From assembly GCA_977006965.1 (NCBI GenBank), contig OZ345358.1, positions 1,178,001 through 1,242,000 of the forward strand: a stretch of DNA of 64,000 nt. Direction: 5' to 3'. Of this stretch, positions 51,813 to 61,871 are shown one piece after another. The position numbers were made by a program, and so were the translations under genes. Positions within the stretch are counted from its first letter, which is position 1. Each line of letters starts with the position of its first letter. This DNA comes from Phymatolithon calcareum. Lineage: Eukaryota; Rhodophyta; Florideophyceae; Hapalidiales. The notes beneath the pieces were generated by a model. That model had not been told where the DNA came from, did no database searches, and was given only the letters and a program-made list of their open reading frames with translations.

Positions 51813-51999
51813 GTGAGAGACCCATAAACGTACTCAAATTTCTGAACAATGAGAATATGTTTTCGAACAGCCTCAGTCGCTCTCCATCTGCGTGAGAGAG
51901 CTTTTCGCAGTAAAGAAAGAAAGATGCAAAAGGTCGCAAAAGGTCCCTCCGTGCTCCTCGATGACCTGAATCTCAGGCCTGGATATGAGGATAGGTCAT

Positions 52000-52405
52000 A
52001 GCACCTCTGGGATCCAATTCCGTACGATCAGCCGGGGTCCACCTGGGCGATCATCAGATCCCCGGAAACACGGCACCGCCAAATAGCGGTAAAGTGGGCA
52101 CTGGATTGGTTCCTCCAATGAGCATAACACGTCTCGCTGCCGGCTGCGCCATGTTCCGGTGATACCGTACCAAACTTCATGAGCAATCTCGAGGAATACC
52201 TCGGAAGATATCAGTTGACCGAAGAGGAGATTAATATCACGGAAAAAGCTCTCGATCAGTTACTTTTCTTCTCAATCGTCTTTTTACGAGGACAATCGAA
52301 TAGACAATGCGTTAATAGAGCTCCAAACCTGAGCCTCACAGGAAATCTGACCAGTGGACCACAAGCTTTTCCCCTCCAAACTTCTTCCGGGGGAGTTTTT
52401 TTGCA
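52000..52405 (+). mobile_element. LINE epsilon, C-terminus and 3' UTR
   Basis: This encodes TWAIIRSPETRHRQIAVKWA, then NLEEYLGRYQLTEEEINITEKALDQLLFF. The UTR has GAGCCTCACAGGA and ends near CCGGGGGAGTTTTTTTGCAG, as at 21995. It sits tail to tail with LINE sigma. Confidence 0.7.
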
Positions 52406-52417
52406 GCTGGTTATATG

Positions 52418-53350
52418 TTGATTTATTTTAAAAGCTCCTAAAACCTCAATTTGATTAACAGGGCAACTTCTCGCTGTCTTCCACATTCATCTTTCTACTA
52501 GCCTCCTAATATCTACTTAATCGGAATTTCTCTCCCTGCGAGGGCTCGAGTGAGTCGCTCGCATTCATATTCTGTTTCTTGGTCCATCTTCATGCCCCGT
52601 AGTGTGCGTTGTAGCACAACGAGCTCAACCACAGCACCGGGCCCAAAGTACTTCGCTAAAACTGATTTTCTCCACAAAGGAGCTCTGTTGAAAAGAAATC
52701 TCAGGAATCTCAACCGCGCAGTTCTGTCCCTTACATGTAGCACTCCTGGTAGTTCATTCGGCGTGTCGATCGGGATTTAACTGTCTGTCCCTCTTCTTCC
52801 AACGTCCATATTTTTGCTGTTTCCCGTATGCGTCCAGTTTTTGATACCATACCTTCTTCTGCTTGTTTTTGAGCTTCGTTGAGGTGCTTCTCTTCTCTAA
52901 GATGTCCAATATCCTTTGATACATCTTCCAGGTCTTCTTCTTTTCCTTGGTATTCTTATGCGAGCTCAAGGTACTTCTTCCGTCTTACCAGGCTCAAAGC
53001 GAACCTTTCAGCCTGGTGCGCCCTCCTCATCTGTGGGCTGGCGAGTCGGCAGAGCACTCGCATCCGCTCCCTTCGATGTTCGGCATATTTTCCGAAAACT
53101 TACCTGAAGAAAAGACCTTCTGCTGCTTCGATTGCCGATAACAGACGTTTATGAATGGCATACTCCCATTTGGGGAGAATCAATGATTTGAAAATCCTGA
53201 TGCAAGTGGCTGGCTGGAATCCTCTGACGTTCACGCCTCTTTGGCGGAGTTTGCATATACATCCCACCGCATTCCGAACTCTTGAGATTTTTTGCAGCTG
53301 GGGCTACGACGTTAACCAGGGATACACGGATTTGCGTAGATGATCGAATC
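52418..53350 (-). mobile_element. LINE sigma, C-terminal part
   Basis: Minus-strand fragments show the LINE C-terminal pattern: IFKSLILPKWEYAIH near 53160-53210, a basic KKVWYQKLDAYGKQQKYGRWKKRDRQL stretch at 52780-52870, and a C-terminal LQRTLRGMKMDQETEYECERL segment. The 3' end AAAATAAATCAAC lies near 52418, and the last 90 bases recur at 27700-27790. It is strongly decayed. Confidence 0.6.
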
Positions 53351-53379
53351 TACAAGAGCTTGGCGGCTGAAACACATCT

Positions 53380-53435
53380 CTCTTGCGGTCTCATGAGTGT
53401 GTCTGAGGGCGTTTAATAAACTCCAAATTCAAAAA
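53380..53435 (+). repeat. LINE 3' tail remnant
   Basis: It ends GAGGGCGTTTAATAAACTCC plus A-rich sequence, the inverse of 1389-1440. A pogo-like terminus directly follows it. Confidence 0.5.
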
Positions 53436-53475
53436 ATGGTTTTGCTTGTCTTTTCCGTGCCAGGGTCTGCAGTTT
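53436..53475. mobile_element. pogo-like terminal repeat
   Basis: The inverse strand reads CAGTCAAGCCTGTTAAACTG then GACCCTGG and ACAAGCAAAAC. It matches the end at 61425 (CAGTCAAGCCC...GACCCTG...ACAAGCAAAAC), with TA outside. Only one end is present. Confidence 0.55.
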
Positions 53476-53656
53476 AACAGGCTTGACTGTATGACGTGAA
53501 ACAACCGCAGTTGCTTCGGGTGGAATCGTCTAAGGACGAGTGGCAGGCAGAGAAGAAGCGTGCTTACATATAGTTAGCAGGATTAACGCCGCGCTGTAAT
53601 CTAAGTAGAGGAAAAATAGAAGCACTGCTTGCTAGTGGAAAAAGCATTCATTACCG

Positions 53657-53730
53657 TTGTTATTGACTGTATGATAGAAATGGAGACAAAATGATGACCT
53701 CCGCACTGTGCCCAGGAGTAATACCTGACA
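53657..53730. repeat. Repeat flanking a pogo-like end, inverse match to 61352-61425
   Basis: TTGACTGTATGATAGAAATGG and the next 50 bases match the inverse of 61352-61425 with few changes. On the other side of CAGTCAA the two loci diverge. Confidence 0.6.
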
Positions 53731-54200
53731 TGGATCTGGTCGCCCAGCTTCGCTAGTTCGCGGAGCAAGCTCCGTGTCACCCAGCGGAGCTGCGCGGGGG
53801 GGGGGGGGGAATTGTATGCTATTATTTTGGAAGCAATCAACGCTGCCATGCATCTACACCAGAGATCCGCGGGAGGAGACGATACATGAGATGCGGTTTT
53901 TGAAAGCGCTGTAAATTACTAATGGACAAATAGCAATTGCTACTTTTTTGCTACTCTATGGTATCGCAGAGGCATGGAAATAATAATAATATTATTATTA
54001 TTTCTGCACAAAAATATGCCTATTGCTCATTACGTCATAGTATAGGCTGTCAACGAAATTGAGATTGCAATCGGCAGATTTTCTCTAGGTATGCGCCGGA
54101 ATCAGAAGGTAAAGCGCCTCCAAAAAGGTGGCGAAGGAGTGTCGGCGATGAAGAGTTGAGTCGCAGATGAAAGATCAGAGCAATGAAATGTACATATATA
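53731..54200. other. Non-coding, with G14 run and AT palindrome
   Basis: A run of 14 G lies at 53796-53809 and an (AAT)n/(ATT)n palindrome near 53980-54003. No gene is seen. Confidence 0.5.
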
Positions 54201-54604
54201 CAGTACACCCCTTCTAACTGCAAGGCTTCGGGACAGGTAGTCGACTCGCAGTTGAAGAGGGATTTCAGTCTGGGGGGCCTAAATAGCATGTATCTGCTTT
54301 TCGTCTTTCGAACCATTTTGAATCTTTTCGGCACCACCACTGGGTACAGTACGGACGTTCGTATATTTCACGTTTTGATAGGAATCTAACGGATGGAACA
54401 TGATGTACCGATACTTACGATGAGACGAACCACAAAAAATAAACGAAAAATAAGAGCCTTCTGTTTTAATGATTGCAGTTTTCAATCTTACAGTTGACCT
54501 TAAAATGTAGATATTTAAAGGGCGACTTCCGTCTTGGAAAGCACTCTGCTTTCAGTTCTGCAGGTATCTCAGTTAGAAGGGTTGCAGATAGAAGGGGTAT
54601 ACTA
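54201..54604. mobile_element. pogo/Tigger-like MITE
   Basis: The left end CAGTACACCCCTTCTAACTG and the inverse of the right end, TAGTATACCCCTTCTATCTG, match at 17 of 20 positions and the match extends a few bases further. TA flanks both sides (54199-54200 and 54605-54606). It is 404 bp without transposase. Confidence 0.65.
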
Positions 54605-55830
54605 TACATAATTGTAATCTGCAATTCCCCCAAGAGAGATTAACAGCACTTCAAGGGTCTCAGGCCCGTTTTACACGAAACAAATCGACCGTGAGGCGTG
54701 TGTATTTGTCATAGCAGGGGAATGTTATGGGCCAGAGTAAAGCAAACCATTTGCAAGATAAGCTTCGATAACGCAGACCAGCGCTGAGGTGAGGGATCAA
54801 GCCTGAACCCCACAAGCAAGAACCAAGAGTGGCCCTTCCCAAAATAAGCAAGTATCAAAGAAAAGCCAGAATCAAAAGTCAAGAATCGAGGATGAATCAA
54901 GAAAGAGTCTGTAAGGAAGAAAACATCAGTAAGAACAAAAAGAAACGGAAAAAATCGACGATAAAGTAGATAAGCTGGAAAGGTGCCGACTTGCCTTCAA
55001 TTGGGACACATGGTAACCGTCCCACTCATAAGTTGGCAGATTTCCGAAAAGTGACATCATTTTCTAGATTAAAATTTCGCATATATTTTTGCAATCTTTT
55101 GCTCTTACCAAGATTGATTTCGCTCTAAGTGTTGGCATACGAAACCAAAACAGCTTTCCCGCGAAATAATCCCAGTTCTGAATGCGGGCGACTTAGACCT
55201 TTCTAGTGATCCCAAAAATGCTGGAATACCACATCGGGAAGGCGCTTTTTCGCATATCCATCAGCGGAAGCGCATCATGGCGCCTCAGCACACACTTCAA
55301 AAAGCTGTCTTTGCTCGATCCTCGCCGCGCTCGAGAGGTGCGCTTCTCGGAGAAATAACGTACAAGTGCTGGAGGAGCTCAAGGCGGAAAAGAATCGCCG
55401 AGCTTACAAAGAGCCTGCCGCCGATTTGAGGCGATTGGTTGACGTTGCGCCGCGCTGCGCACTGCAGCGCGAGACGCGCGCGAGAAGCCGCCGGGACCGA
55501 GTGATGAAAACCCCGTTGTGAGCACGCGAGATGGAAGTCGTGTCTCACTTTTTCGGCCAAAAACGAGTGTGCCCTTTGTCCGCCCTAACTGCTTGTTTTT
55601 GAGGCAATCGTCACCGACTTCGTCTCTAGGTGACACTTGTCGTGGTGGTATACTGCTGCACCTGAACAGTTTTTTAGAAATGGTGGGAAGGAAAGTAATT
55701 TTTTAATTAAAAAATCGCATTGCATATCAAAATCTGCCTACTTATGGGTCGGACGGTTACATTCTCAATAAAATCCACTTAATTACGAGTAACGCAAACC
55801 GGTTGTCATACTGATTTTCTGAAAATGGGT
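54605..55830. other. No supported gene
   Basis: A possible short LINE rho 3' scrap lies near 54625-54665 (GATTAACAGCACTTCAAGGG). Otherwise it is featureless. Confidence 0.35.
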
Positions 55831-55841
55831 CATTACAATTT

Positions 55842-56979
55842 GGACGCATATTTTCAGTGTCACTAATTCTTGCGTATGTGTCACTAATCCCAAAAAAGAC
55901 ATTTCAGTGTCACTATTTTGCAAAATGACACGTTAGTGTCACTAATCTAAAAAAACCGTGCCTTGGTGTCACTATTTTCCAAAACTGGCATCTCAGTGTC
56001 ACTAATCTTGCAAACGGATCGACTATGTCACTAAAAATTACAGAAGAAGCCAGAAATGTACAATTTTCGGGAAATAGTTATTGCAAAGTCTATTCATCTT
56101 GTAAAAATTTGGCAAGGATTAATACTCCTTGCCGAGTCCACGTTTCGCAAGCTCCAGGCGTTGTGCACAAGGGTTTTGAGAATCTTTATGATACTCATCG
56201 GGTGGTAATGTTTATCTTTGTAACGGTCTAATCACGACAAAGTCGAATTGGCCCATAACGTAGATAAATCGGGCCAAAAAGAAACTTTTGCAGTAGTGTT
56301 CTGTGGTCAATGGCAAAACTGTCGCAAAACCGCAGGCATGATTAATGGCTCTGAACAGTCAACTTATGCAGTAAGCTCAAGTTTTCCTCGGGAAAGATCT
56401 GCGCCATAAAACTGAAGGCCTGCAGTTTATTGGAGCAGAATATTCGCCATAAAATCTTGAGCTCCAGCTAAATTAAGGCGTTATAAGACGGCAAACTGTA
56501 CCAGTGGATGGTGTACACCTCGACCAGCTTCATATCGATAGCAGTCGCGATAATTTCCCGGTTTCTCGGTTGTTTCTTTCCTTTGCGTTGGAGCGAGGAG
56601 TGCTTTCTGCAAGTGCCGAGGCATGTACTGTACTGGAGTTGCACCTACAGCAGGCTCTCGATGCGGCCGTAATCACGACTGCATTCAGAAATGCATTTAA
56701 GTTCAGCATTCGATATGTGTAGTATAACGAAAATCTATTCACATGATCGTCATTGATATTTTCGAAAAGTCTTCTGAAACTTTCCCAAGGAGCATAATTA
56801 TGTCTTATTGAGTTGCTTTTAGTGACACAGAAGAACGATTTTTAGGATTAGTGACACTGAGCCATCGTTTCTCAGAATTGAGACACTGAAGTGCTGTTTT
56901 TCATATTAGTGACACTGACGTGCTGTTTTTCAATTTAGTGACACAGACGTGAAAATTAGTGACAGGGAAAATATTTAGC
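55842..56979. mobile_element. Foldback element with tandem-repeat arms, 11-bp TSD
   Basis: CATTACAATTT is duplicated at 55831-55841 and 56980-56990. The left arm (55842 to about 56035) has seven copies of a (G)TGTCACTA(AT) core spaced at 20-35 bases; the right arm (about 56810-56979) has six in inverse orientation. The outermost bases of the arms align (TATTTTC..TGTCACTAATT). The 9-11-bp duplication and long repetitive arms resemble Mutator-like or foldback elements. The interior carries a degraded minus-strand LINE RT scrap near 56497-56690 and no transposase. Confidence 0.85.
56497..56690 (-). mobile_element. LINE RT scrap inside the foldback element
   Basis: The plus-strand CAGCTTCATATCGATAGCAG and the following bases align with 3115-3300 of LINE alpha (CAGCTTCATATCAATAGCTG), the RT region around the ISLL motif. 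It is short and strongly decayed. Confidence 0.5.
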
Positions 56980-57334
56980 CATTACAATTTCTATGAAGCT
57001 TTTCACGGGATGTGAAAATTGTGAAAATTCCCAAGTATGCCCATGCACACGGGTGATGACATTCGAACATTCTCGTGCGCCTTATTACACACTTATGCAC
57101 AATCTTATGATATCCCTAGTGCACTGCAACCACAATGCAATAGCATCCCAACCGAACAACGGGACGCCCTCATCCACCTTGTGAGGACGTCGAACACGTC
57201 CAATCACGCCCCTAGAAATAGACTAACTCGAGACTATGAGACCACTACTTATGCTCAGCCAGATCTTCAGCCACGTAGGATAGCCAAGTTCATCAAGTAA
57301 AGCAAAGGTATACCACACTTTTGTTCGTCTCTAG

Positions 57335-57409
57335 CCGTCCCTGGTGTCGATCCAGGACGGAACAACTGGACCGGAGCAGAGCGCCTGATCGTCGCGGTGT
57401 CGATCCGCG
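57335..57409 (+). ncRNA. Two leader hairpins with identical TGTCGAT loops
   Basis: Hairpin 1 (57335-57360) has the stem CCGTC(C)CTGG/CCAGGACGG and loop TGTCGAT at 57345-57351. Hairpin 2 (57393-57409) has the stem CGCGG/CCGCG and the same loop at 57398-57404. They lie about 175 bases before the gag start of the Copia-like element. The stems differ while the loop is identical, which suggests an RNA signal such as packaging or dimerisation. The function is inferred. Confidence 0.45.
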
Positions 57410-57581
57410 GGTTCACACGCTACGTCTCCAGACTTCGTTATCATTGACCCGCAAGCTCATATTCGCGGGCAATCCCCCTGACGAATTTTCATCACTTGCA
57501 AGTTAACAAAATTTGTCGACTCTTGTTTTGTTTCTTATTTGCATTCCTATCGTTTTTCTGAAGCATTTCTGGCGTTGCATC

Positions 57582-57863
57582 ATGAGCGACTCTGGTTCTT
57601 CGGACATGATTCAACGCGCCAAGGACCGTGATAAGATATTGCGTGATATCGGAAAAATCGACCGATCTCTTCATGAGATCAATGGACTTTGCTCCACGCT
57701 TTCGAACGTTCTTGACATGCCCGAGGCGGAGGACAAAATGCATTGCCAAGAGGCTATTCTACCCCATATCTTAATGTCTTACCCTATTGTGCAAAATGAC
57801 TTTACACAAGGTAAAACGAACATTTATGGCAGTTTGCACCGAACAAGAAATTCCTCGCCTTGA
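57582..57863 (+). pseudogene. Copia-like gag N-terminus
   Basis: The likely gag start is the ATG at 57582, giving MSDSGSSDMIQRAKDRD; a Met at 57513 lies in a hydrophobic leader that is probably not translated. This frame is lost near 57805, where homology passes to the long polyprotein frame that is open from 57787. Confidence 0.6.
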
Positions 57864-60198
57864 AGCTGTTAATTTGTTGCATCATTGCTTGTCCGGTTTG
57901 GCAAAAGATTACTATTACGAGAAAATCAAGGACCGAGCTACAACCAGTGGCGAAGCATTTACTTTGTTGCAGGAACATTTCAGTTCCAAACACCATCAAA
58001 CACAGGCACAAACCTATCTTGACAAGCTCAGAATTGCGAACATCATGTCGGAAAATGGTTGCTCTGCGCTCAAGGCGCTCAGTATCGCCAACGAGCGCAT
58101 TACAGACACCATCCCCATGTGCGGATCTGAAATGCAACACGAGAACCATCGCATTCGCATACTTTCTCGTATCGTTGAGGATGAATCATGGGCGCAACCT
58201 ACGCTCATACACCGCGTCTCGAACCCCATGGACTACAACACATTCTACACGATGTTAATGGCGTCGTTGACGCAAATCACTGGCGCAAACACAGTGGGCA
58301 CCAATGCCAAGCCCATGTCAGACATGGGGCAATTTGGTATACTCGGACATCTATCTCCACCTGCCGCCGCGCATTATAGTGCCCGCTCTGCCATAGATAC
58401 GAACTACGGAAGCACTTTCGCATCCAGGCCCAGTCACAGAAATGAAAGAGGAAGAAATAGAGGAAGACATCCCACACGTTCCTCACGACCACCGAGAAGG
58501 AAGCGCACAGCGCATGAGCTGGCGTCCCTAAAAGCCCGCACCAGGTGCATGCTTTGCGACCAAGTTGGTCACTGGCGCCAGGAGTGTCCCAACCGGAAGC
58601 GTACCGCATCGGAAGCCATCAATGCCCGAGTAATTGCACATGGAAACAATGATACAGCCTTGGCACGAGTCCTTCTACTCGTCGCAGAAGAGGATGACCT
58701 ATACCACGAATACACTACTGAATGTACAGAAGGCTCTTTCGCTGACGAAACTGCTGACCAGTCCACCGGTATTGGTTTGTTCCATAACGCGATAACCGAG
58801 GACCTCATTGAAGAAGATGCCCAGAGAATTCTAGTCAATGCCTTCGACCAGCTCATAGGCGGAGAAGCCGAACAAGTTCTCGATATTTCCAATGTTGGTT
58901 ACTCGCAAAATTTCTTTTTGTGTATTCCACCGACATCTAGCATGGAACTTTCGCTCACACACGATTCCCCAGTGGACCTCGTCGAAATTCCGCTGCCTAC
59001 GAACTACCTCGAAGACCAGATCAGGAAGTTTCAGGGGTCTTCTCACTCCACATCTTTCGCTGGTGCCCTGCTAGACACTGGCGCACAAAAGTCTGTCATG
59101 GGAAAACAGCAGGCGTTAGCCTACTGCAAACTCAACAATATTGACTTCCGTATATCACCCTCCATCACGCGGTTCAAGTTCGGAATACATGTCACCAAGT
59201 CGATTGGAAGAATTACTGTCATCATTCCCACTCCTCACCACCCCATCATCGAGAAGATCGATGTCGTACCACAGAACGTACCGTTCTTATTCGGTCTTGA
59301 TTTGTTGGACAAGCGCGGACTTCAATTCCTTTCAGTTACCAACGAACTGGAATGTGTCCCAGGAAAATGGAAAATGCCAGTCGCACGTCAGTTCGGTCAT
59401 GCGTACATTTGCCTACCCCAAATAGCCGGCACGTTTCTCACAAAGTCGCAGCTTGAGCGTCTTCACATTCACCTCGTACATCCAAGTACGGCTAGGCTGT
59501 ACAATCTCCTCCGTCGTTCGGATCCTGAAAGCGTTTCGGATGACACAAGGCAGCTTTTAATGGATATTTCGAAGGCATGTGCTACGTGCACCAAGTTTTC
59601 GCGGAAGCAAATCAGTTTCCAAATTCGCGACACTGCTGAAATCGTTTTTAATCATGAGCTAATACTTGATATCATGTACCTGCGCGACCACACTGGGACA
59701 TCTAAACCCGTCTTACATATCATTGACGCAGGAACACGATTCTCCGCAGCCGCCTTCCTCTCGGATGTCAGCTCCGCCACATTATGGAACACTTTTCTGA
59801 AAATTTGGTCCACACTCTATGTCGGACTTCCAGAGACAATGCTCACTGACCAAGGATCAGTGTTCATATCTGCGGAATGGGAAAATGCGTGCGAACTTTC
59901 TGGAATCACATTGCGCCACACTGGCACAGAATCGCATAACTCACTAGGCATTGGCGAAAAATATCATGACACCCTCCGTACTATCTACCAAAAACTGCAA
60001 AATGAATTTCGGGCGTTGCCGTGTGGGCTTATCCTATCCATAGCCAACAAGGCGATGAATGACACAGTTGGCCCACATGGCCTTGTACCAACTTTACTGG
60101 TTTTCGGAACACTTCCCCGGTTGCCGTTTATATCCAAAAAAGACTTCCCTAAGCAGAAAATGCGCATTCGCGCCATACAAGCGGCGCGACACGAATAA
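57787..60198 (+). pseudogene. Copia-like polyprotein: gag, protease, integrase
   Basis: The 803-residue frame has a helical capsid region, then a CCHC zinc knuckle (CMLCDQVGHWRQEC) near residues 253-266, a retropepsin strand ALLDTGAQKSVMG near 425-437, and the integrase. In the integrase a HHCC zinc domain (LHIHLVHPST ... CATC) is followed by a catalytic core with LDIMYLRD, LTDQGSVF and HNSLGIGEKYHD, giving D, D and E, and by NDTVGPHGLVPTLLVFG. The stop just after HE at 60196 is followed in frame by about 80 more residues, including YEPGDFAYVYRD and HYTGPHMV, an integrase C-terminal module. The frame would encode most of a Copia Pol up to the RT. It is one frameshift from gag. Confidence 0.85.
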
Positions 60199-60488
60199 GA
60201 ACGCATCGTAAGTCGCGAAATTGTCCAACGCGGACTACGAAAGAACGTACCTCCCGGCGCGCACCACGTATATGAGCCTGGAGATTTCGCATATGTATAC
60301 AGGGATAATCTAAAACACTACACTGGACCTCATATGGTGGCGCGAGCAGAAGGAAAGTCATCAAAAATGTATCATATATGCATGTTTCTAACTGGAAAAA
60401 TAAGGTCTGTTGGCATGAACGTTGGGAGTTTGCCGATGTAGTGGTAGTTCTCGTTGCAGGATTAGGCTTTGAGGAGAGAAATAATGAG

Positions 60489-60652
60489 ATGTGTACCGTA
60501 AGCCGGGATAACAAATGAAAGTAAAACGTAAGAGTACCAGGCCCGAGTGGGTACAATAGGACCCGAGGGTGGAGGCCGAGGGACTATTGTACCCACGAGG
60601 ACCAGGTACGAGCACGTTTTACACATTTGTTATCCCGGCTTACGGTACACAT
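60489..60652. repeat. Long hairpin, arms about 70 bp
   Basis: Arms 60489-60558 and 60585-60652 pair, with the outermost 29 bases perfect (ATGTGTACCGTAAGCCGGGA and onward). The loop is 26 bases. It lies at the truncated 3' side of the Copia-like element. No target duplication was found. Confidence 0.8.
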
Positions 60653-60657
60653 ACGAC

Positions 60658-61240
60658 TTGTTTTTGTAGACGCGAGAAAACACACCGTTTTGAAAAGTAC
60701 AAGTTTGTTGCCAATGGAAGCTCCCACATAAAGTACAAAAATGACTCTTTCACTGGACCACTACGAACCGAAACGATGGTAAAGCGGTCCATGCCCAGAC
60801 TGTGTCGTTTTCTGTTCACGCTTTCAAAATATTAGAAAAAACCAACTTATTTAGTTATTACCTCTGCACAAAAATTAAGTGAGAAAAAACTTATTTTTTC
60901 CTCTTCCCCTTCTCAAATTCTTGAGAAAATCTATCTTATATTTCTCTCCTCTCCGAGGAATAATGTAGTGATTTACAACTTATAAAATCCTCATCACATC
61001 AAAATAAACAATCGAATTTAAGCTTCCAACTTATTTTTCCCGCATCAGGTTTTATAAGTTGAAGGTTGACCGGGTTTGGAAGATCATCTGGCCAATAGAA
61101 CTGAGTTTTAATGAAAGTGATATGAGCGCTGAAAATGCTCAATTTTAGATGAACTATTAAATATTTAACCGTCCAAGCTCACATTTGCTTTCGTTAGTTA
61201 CGTGAAAGCAGCTCGTGTTTTCTCGCGTCTACAAAAACAA
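60658..61240. mobile_element. Non-autonomous element with 26-bp perfect TIRs
   Basis: The inverted repeats at 60658-60683 and 61215-61240 begin TTGTTTTTGTAGACGCGAGA and are identical. The 583-bp element has no coding sequence. No target duplication is visible; it lies five bases from the preceding hairpin. The superfamily is unknown. Confidence 0.8.
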
Positions 61241-61423
61241 TGGGAAATAAAGGCACTACCCTGCTTAGTCGAAATGTTTTTGATTATATAATAAACTCAT
61301 AATCCAGTCGGCACACGAAGGGGTATCTTTCACAATTAAATTTATGTACATGTGGGAACCCTGTCTGGTATTCCTCCTAGGCAAAGCGCAGAGGCCATCA
61401 TTTTGTCGCCATTTCTATCATAC

Positions 61424-61550
61424 AGTCAAGCCCTCTATCTGAGGACCCTGTTAGGGAAACACAAGCAAAACTGCAACCGAAATGTGTCTCCCGGCCAAAA
61501 AGCGCCTTTGTAAACTGCAAATCGTCCAAATGAGGGGAGCTTGATTTTCG
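61424..61550. mobile_element. Short pogo-like MITE
   Basis: The left end TA-CAGTCAAGCCCTCTATCTGAGG is matched by an inverse TCAAGCTCCCCTCATTTGG near 61530-61550, whose outermost bases are lost. The interior shares GACCCTG...ACAAGCAAAAC with 53436-53475. Confidence 0.5.
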
Positions 61551-61871
61551 ATTGGAATTATGAAGTACTACAGTAACAATTCAAGCGTTCTTTTTACAAG
61601 ACGGGCTAGAAAAGAGGGCTTGAATCGAGGCCAGTTGTGTCTCTTCTTTAGAATTGGATCATTTTTGAAACACAGCTTCTACTTGACGGATATTAACGAA
61701 CGCGACCTTATTTGGTTGCGCTTCGTCTTGGTCGGTGCGAACTTTGCCCGCTATTTTATAGCTTAACACTCAAACGTTTCGATTTTGATGTTTTGTATAA
61801 ACCGCCAAGCAATTTTCTGACTGTATGCCGTAGTTTATTTTTTTCACGGCATATCAGTGCAACTAGCCTGG
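61551..61871. other. No supported gene
   Basis: Short motif-free frames only. Confidence 0.35.

Larger units (their letters stand above)
50060..51930 (+). mobile_element. RNase H LINE, 3' part, interrupted by TGTCGC element
   Basis: This contains the RNase H domain start ELEVWTDGSDGE (50284-50320, with its catalytic Asp), degraded middle parts, then IWIPSHFGIPKTDAADELA (50899-50955, with the later catalytic residues) and the C-terminal zinc-binding region VCKIC...VENLLLRCGGR at 51205-51270. The TGTCGC element (51336-51812) splits the sequence after EEICR; the original continues AGACCCATAAACG and ends with CGCAGTAAAGAAAGAAAG near 51905-51925. Frameshifts lie near 50400-50840. Confidence 0.8.
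57582..60440 (+). mobile_element. Copia-like LTR retrotransposon, gag-protease-integrase
   Basis: Domain order gag, protease, integrase without an RT between protease and integrase is the Ty1/Copia order. The element is cut after the integrase: RT and RNase H are absent, and palindromic elements begin at 60489. No LTR pair was recognised on either side. A frameshift in gag near 57805 and a stop near 60196 break the polyprotein. Confidence 0.8.

Noticed and set aside
53796-53809. G14 run as a quadruplex or regulatory element
   Set aside because: A single homopolymer without further G-tracts; more likely a simple-sequence tract or sequencing-sensitive site.
55842-56035. Possible CRISPR-like array because of regularly repeated TGTCACTA
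   Set aside because: Units are short, irregularly spaced, inverted at the other end and bounded by a target duplication in eukaryotic DNA, so it is a transposon arm.
57037-57300. 87-residue frame upstream of the Copia-like gag
   Set aside because: Unrecognised and separated from gag by the hairpin leader; could be a scrap of another polyprotein but nothing supports it.
57335-57360. Primer binding site reading of CTGGTGTCGATCC
   Set aside because: It begins TGG but does not match a tRNA 3' end that I can name, and its hairpin with a repeated loop is the better explanation.
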